This document shows positions 60,847-64,000 of a stretch of DNA of 64,000 nucleotides, piece after piece. Both the position numbers and the translations under genes were made by a program. The notes below the pieces were generated by a model, which did no database searches, was not told the origin of the DNA, and saw only the letters and a program-made list of their open reading frames with translations. The stretch is taken from positions 1 through 64,000 of the forward strand of contig NZ_FUXW01000009.1 of NCBI RefSeq assembly GCF_900167005.1. Reading direction: 5' to 3'. The stretch is from Butyricicoccus pullicaecorum DSM 23266. Lineage in GTDB: Bacteria; Bacillota; Clostridia; Oscillospirales; Butyricicoccaceae. Every line of letters begins with the position of its first letter. The stretch's first letter is position 1.

Positions 60847-61872
60847 TTACTGCGGAACCTTGACGTAAACGCCACCGTTGCGGCAGGACTCGGTAGCAGC
60901 CTGAGCCATGTAAACCGGGCGCAGACCGTCGATTGCACCAACGACAACCGGCTTGTCGTTAACAACCGAGTCAACGAAGTACTTGACCTGCTCGATGAAC
61001 GCCTGGTTGTAGCGCTCGAGGAAGAACCACAGGGGCTTCTCGGAGTGCGCACCGTCAACGGTCATGATGGTAGCGGTGTTGAGCAGATCGTTGCCGTCGG
61101 AAGCCATACCCTTGGAGCCGAATACCTCGACGCGCTGGTCGTAGCCGTAAACAGCCTGACGGGAGTTGTTGATGACAGCGATGCAGCCGTTAGCCATCTT
61201 CATGGTAACAACAGCGGTGTCAACGTCCGGGATGCCGGACTCTTCCTGCAGCTTGGGGTTAACCAGGCAGGAACCAACAGCGGAGATCTCAACAGCCTCA
61301 GAACCGGTTACGTAGCGAACCATGTCGAAGTCGTGGATCATCATATCGTAGAAGATACCGCCGGAAACAGCAACGTAGGAAGCCGGGGGCGGCTCGGGGT
61401 CACGGGAAGAAACGATAACGATGTGGGGATCGCCGATCTTGCCGGACTTAACAGCGTCAGCAACAGCCTTATGGTTGTGGTCGAAGCGGCGGTTGAAGCC
61501 AACCTGGAACTTAACGCCCTTTTCCTCAACAGCAGCCATAACAGCCTTGATCTTGTCTACATCGTAGTCAACCGGCTTCTCGCAGAAAACGTGCTTGCCA
61601 GCGTTGACAGCAGCCAGGGAGATGACAGAGTGAGTGTCGGTGGAGGAGCAAACGAACACAGCGTCTACGTCCTTGTTGTTGATGACGTCCATGTAGTCAG
61701 CGGAAACGTTGGTGATGCCGCGAGCAGCACACCAGTCACGTGCGCCGGACTTGTCGATCATGGGGTCAGCAACAGCGATAACCTCAACGCCCGGAACAGC
61801 ACCCATCAGGTTGTCGATGTGCAATTTGCCGATTCGGCCGCAGCCGACGACGCCAATGCGTAAATTTGCCAT
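60847..61872 (-). CDS. iolG: Inositol 2-dehydrogenase-like Gfo/Idh/MocA oxidoreductase
   Basis: 341 residues. NAD-binding GVVGCGRIGKLH (7-18), FVCSSTDTH, the catalytic-lysine motif FCEKPV, GFNRRFD and the active-site GGIFYDMMIHDFDMVRY (Asp/His pair). Length and motifs match myo-inositol dehydrogenase, which makes scyllo-inosose, the substrate of IolE. It is divergent from a LacI regulator, whose likely target it is. AAAGGAGATATG lies before the ATG. High expression is suggested by codon bias. Other substrates cannot be excluded. Confidence 0.85.
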   Translation of the reverse strand: MANLRIGVVGCGRIGKLHIDNLMGAVPGVEVIAVADPMIDKSGARDWCAARGITNVSADYMDVINNKDVDAVFVCSSTDTHSVISLAAVNAGKHVFCEKPVDYDVDKIKAVMAAVEEKGVKFQVGFNRRFDHNHKAVADAVKSGKIGDPHIVIVSSRDPEPPPASYVAVSGGIFYDMMIHDFDMVRYVTGSEAVEISAVGSCLVNPKLQEESGIPDVDTAVVTMKMANGCIAVINNSRQAVYGYDQRVEVFGSKGMASDGNDLLNTATIMTVDGAHSEKPLWFFLERYNQAFIEQVKYFVDSVVNDKPVVVGAIDGLRPVYMAQAATESCRNGGVYVKVPQ

Positions 61873-61944
61873 AATACATATCTCCTTTACACTTGTTCGA
61901 ACGGGTTTGCACCCGAAATAAGAACAATTTAACGTACTGGATAT

Positions 61945-61973
61945 ATTATAAAACATGCATGGACGAGCGGCAA
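61945..61973 (-). promoter_or_regulatory. Promoter for the iolG-type gene
   Basis: Minus strand TTGCCG (61968-61973), 17-base spacer, TATAAT (61945-61950). Confidence 0.7.
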
Positions 61974-61982
61974 GTACGCATG

Positions 61983-61994
61983 GCTAATTTTAGC
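61983..61994. promoter_or_regulatory. Candidate LacI-family operator
   Basis: Palindrome GCTAA-TT-TTAGC lies just upstream of the iolG promoter -35 in the divergent iolG/lacI region. Confidence 0.4.
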
Positions 61995-62173
61995 GATATG
62001 TATAAATGACAGCAATTCTTTTATGTATTTTGCGCAATTTTATGACGGTGATTGTGAGGGGAGTCGGTGTGCATTGTTCAAAACGTAAAAATCGATTGGG
62101 CATACTTGTGTGGGCGGGCACGCCGTGATAGGATGGTAACAGATGGAACACCGGCAAAGCAGGAGGAATGCCC

Positions 62174-63196
62174 ATGAAAATCACATCGCAGATGATTGCC
62201 GACAAGTGCGGTGTATCGCGCGGCACGGTCGACCGCGTGGTCAATGGCCGTGCAAATGTTGCGCCCGAGGTGCGCGCGCGTGTGCAGCAGGCGATTGATG
62301 AACTGGGCTACCGCACCCCGGCACAGAGACGGCAGGCGCAGCCCGCACGGCATGGCACGACGATCGGGTTTGTGATTCCGGGTTGGGGCGACTATTATAC
62401 CCGCCAGACGCGGCGGGGCATCCAGGCCGCCTTGCGGCGCATCGGTGACCCTAGCTTCCGGGTGGAGATTCGTGAGCTGACCGGACGGTCGAACCACGAG
62501 TATTGCACCTGCATCAACGCGCTGGAAGAGTCCAAAATTGCTGGACTGGTGCTCAACGCAGCCGATACCATGCCCATGGCGCAGGAGATCGACCGCCTGA
62601 CCGCAATGGGTATCCCGGTCGTGACCTGTAATTCCGACGTGCCCGACTCGGCGCGCGTGTGCCACATCGGTCAGGATCTGGTCAAATCCGGGCGCGTGGC
62701 TGCCGGTTTGCTGGTACCCATGCTGGCAGGCGGCGACGTGCTGATCGTGTGCGGCAATCGTGAGTTCACCGCTCACCGCCTGCGCGTCGACGGCTTTTTG
62801 GAGCGTTTATATGAGCTCGAGGGTGATATCGGACATGCCCACGTCATCGAGTGCATCGAGCGCTATGATCTGACCTACGACGGCGTACTGCGCGAGGTGC
62901 GCCGCAATCCGCGCCTGCGTGCCATTTATATGGCGAACGAGAGCGTCAAGGGCTGTATGGACGCGCTGGCGCGTGCGCGCGCGCCCCAGCCCATCCACGT
63001 CGTGTGCAACGACCTGACCCCGTATGCGCGGGAGTACCTGGCCGACGGACGGGTGGACTTCATTGTCGATCAGGACTTTTCCGGACAGGCACGGCGCGCG
63101 GTCGAGGTGCTCTACGAGCTTTTGGCACGCCGCAGAAAACCAACCGAGACCATCATGCACGTGCGCACCAGTATCATTTCGCGTGAGCTGCTGTAA
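62174..63196 (+). CDS. LacI/GalR-family regulator
   Basis: 340 residues from the ATG at 62174, 7 bases after AGGAGG; the ATG at 62168 is too close. HTH (1-22, ITSQMIADKCGVSRGTVDRVVNG, core MIADKCGVSRGTVDRVVNG), hinge (about 50-60) and a periplasmic-binding-protein-like sensor domain with TTIGFVIPGWGDYY, IAGLVLNAAD, VVTCNSDVPD and IYMANESVKG. It resembles regulators that bind sugars or cyclitols. Its divergent neighbour is the inositol-dehydrogenase-like gene. Confidence 0.9.
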   Translation: MKITSQMIADKCGVSRGTVDRVVNGRANVAPEVRARVQQAIDELGYRTPAQRRQAQPARHGTTIGFVIPGWGDYYTRQTRRGIQAALRRIGDPSFRVEIRELTGRSNHEYCTCINALEESKIAGLVLNAADTMPMAQEIDRLTAMGIPVVTCNSDVPDSARVCHIGQDLVKSGRVAAGLLVPMLAGGDVLIVCGNREFTAHRLRVDGFLERLYELEGDIGHAHVIECIERYDLTYDGVLREVRRNPRLRAIYMANESVKGCMDALARARAPQPIHVVCNDLTPYAREYLADGRVDFIVDQDFSGQARRAVEVLYELLARRRKPTETIMHVRTSIISRELL

Positions 63197-63204
63197 TTTG
63201 ATGG

Positions 63205-63233
63205 AAAGGCCGCCGATCGGGGCGGTCTTTTTT
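63205..63233 (+). terminator. Terminator after the LacI-family gene
   Basis: Stem AAAGGCCGCC/GGCGGTCTTT (one G-T pair), T-run. Confidence 0.8.
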
Positions 63234-63306
63234 GCCTTTCCTACCGCATATAAAAAGAGAGCGCAGACGTTTTGTGTCTTTTGTGTGAACATGGACACCG
63301 TTTCGA

Positions 63307-63367
63307 TTGACGGCGCACAGCGGGTTGGCGTATAATAAAAACGATATCCGACCGACTGGTCGGTCGG
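63307..63367 (+). promoter_or_regulatory. Promoter with downstream palindromic operator
   Basis: TTGACG (63307-63312), 18-base spacer, TATAAT (63331-63336). At about +5 to +24 lies a perfect inverted repeat, CCGACCGAC-TG-GTCGGTCGG (63348-63367), a TetR-like operator shape. Confidence 0.6.
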
Positions 63368-63412
63368 GGGATTTTAGCATTCACTTGTGAGGAAAGTGAG
63401 AGAGGACGATTT

Positions 63413-64000
63413 ATGAAAAAACAACTTTGCGCGGCAGCGCTGGCCGGCACGATGCTTGTCGGCCCGGCGGCACAGGCAGCGTGGACAGATAGTCAGATTC
63501 CGGCATGGCTGGACCCGAATGCGGGTGCGGTGACCGTGCCCACCGGTCAGACCGCGCAGACGACCACAGGGTCTGTATCCGGCAACCAGATCCCGTCCTG
63601 GCTGGACCCGAACGCGAGTGCCGTCACCACGCCGACCGCACCGACGACCACGACGACCACCACCCAGAACAGCTCGACGACGAACGACTATTACCATATT
63701 CCGGGCACCGGTCAGACACCGGGCACACCGGGTACCGTGACCACCAACACGGGTGACGTTTACCCGACCTACTGGCTGGGCTTTTCGGCCGAGGAGGCAA
63801 CCTACTACCTCCAGCAGCAAGACCCTGAGATCGCAAACGCCGAAATGCTGTATTACAGCCAGATCGAGGAGCTGGTGCGCAACCAGAACAAGACGGTCTT
63901 AGCCAACCGCGAGACGCTGGCGAGCATTGAAGCGGTCGATCTGGATGCGGCCATCGACGATATGGAAGCCGCGATTGACGGCATGGAGCAGGCCATTGCA
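63413..64000 (+). CDS. Secreted protein with duplicated QIPxWLDPNA motif (truncated by window end)
   Basis: 196 codons are visible from the ATG at 63413 (AGAGGACGATTT upstream) and the frame runs off the window. A signal peptide (about 1-23) is followed by two copies of a short motif, SQIPAWLDPNAGAVT and NQIPSWLDPNASAVT, a Thr-rich linker, YYHIPGTGQTPGTPG, then YPTYWLGFSAEEATYYLQQQ and a helical, Glu-rich region likely to form a coiled coil. No family is recognised. It is probably cell-wall-exposed. Confidence 0.75.
   Translation, partial: MKKQLCAAALAGTMLVGPAAQAAWTDSQIPAWLDPNAGAVTVPTGQTAQTTTGSVSGNQIPSWLDPNASAVTTPTAPTTTTTTTQNSSTTNDYYHIPGTGQTPGTPGTVTTNTGDVYPTYWLGFSAEEATYYLQQQDPEIANAEMLYYSQIEELVRNQNKTVLANRETLASIEAVDLDAAIDDMEAAIDGMEQAIA

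Overview
This window looks like chromosome from a strictly anaerobic, moderately GC-rich member of the Clostridia (Bacillota). The evidence is a pyruvate:ferredoxin oxidoreductase, an oxygen-sensitive class III ribonucleotide reductase, an iron-sulfur two-subunit L-serine dehydratase, formate-tetrahydrofolate ligase, strong AGGAGG ribosome binding sites and sigma-A promoters. Gene style and product set suggest an Oscillospirales/Butyricicoccus-like gut bacterium; that is inference, since no rRNA marker is present. I found no rRNA, tRNA, CRISPR array or recognisable transposase.

Layout. 0-5 kb: a four-helix-bundle protein behind a duplicated palindromic repeat, a thioredoxin-reductase-like flavoprotein lacking its redox cysteines, a sigma/anti-sigma pair and small envelope proteins. 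5-9.5 kb: rsmI and trmN-like methyltransferases, a pyruvyltransferase-like protein, cysE and a PerR-like regulator. 9.5-18 kb, minus strand: a PfkB kinase / NagB / IolE-like operon, a UgpC/MsmK-type ABC ATPase, a frameshifted TraX-like gene, an SLH-M15 cell-wall peptidase and comM. 18-28 kb: PFOR, three tandem secreted YD-repeat proteins, DUF523 and tcdA, and a polysaccharide deacetylase. 28-43 kb: a FUSC-like exporter, two radical-SAM/hydrolase-type genes, a GNAT protein, a D,D-carboxypeptidase, a CDF transporter, pyrC, a tandem glycine riboswitch before an alanine/glycine symporter, sdaAB and a dicarboxylate-type symporter. 43-51 kb: a class III RNR operon whose glycyl-radical domain is a separate small gene, a small regulator locus, rodA and fhs. 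51-64 kb: a second and a third sigma/anti-sigma pair, tsaE-tsaB-rpiB-upp, a lipoprotein and a YhcC-type radical SAM protein, divergent iolG/lacI, and the start of a secreted protein.

The most distinctive feature is a family of large intergenic elements (about 220-490 bp, eight loci in 64 kb), each a string of hairpins. Stem sequences differ between copies but stay self-complementary. Most copies begin within a few bases of a stop codon and fill spaces between convergent genes; the outer arms are long inverted repeats. One locus (47.2-48.2 kb) is a composite: two inverted half-elements flank a divergent pair of small genes (a 55-residue protein and an XRE-type regulator). Other regulatory signals include a perfect operator palindrome at the PFOR start site, NrdR-like boxes and two DnaA boxes ahead of nrdD, and a separate cluster of DnaA boxes at 16.4-16.6 kb.
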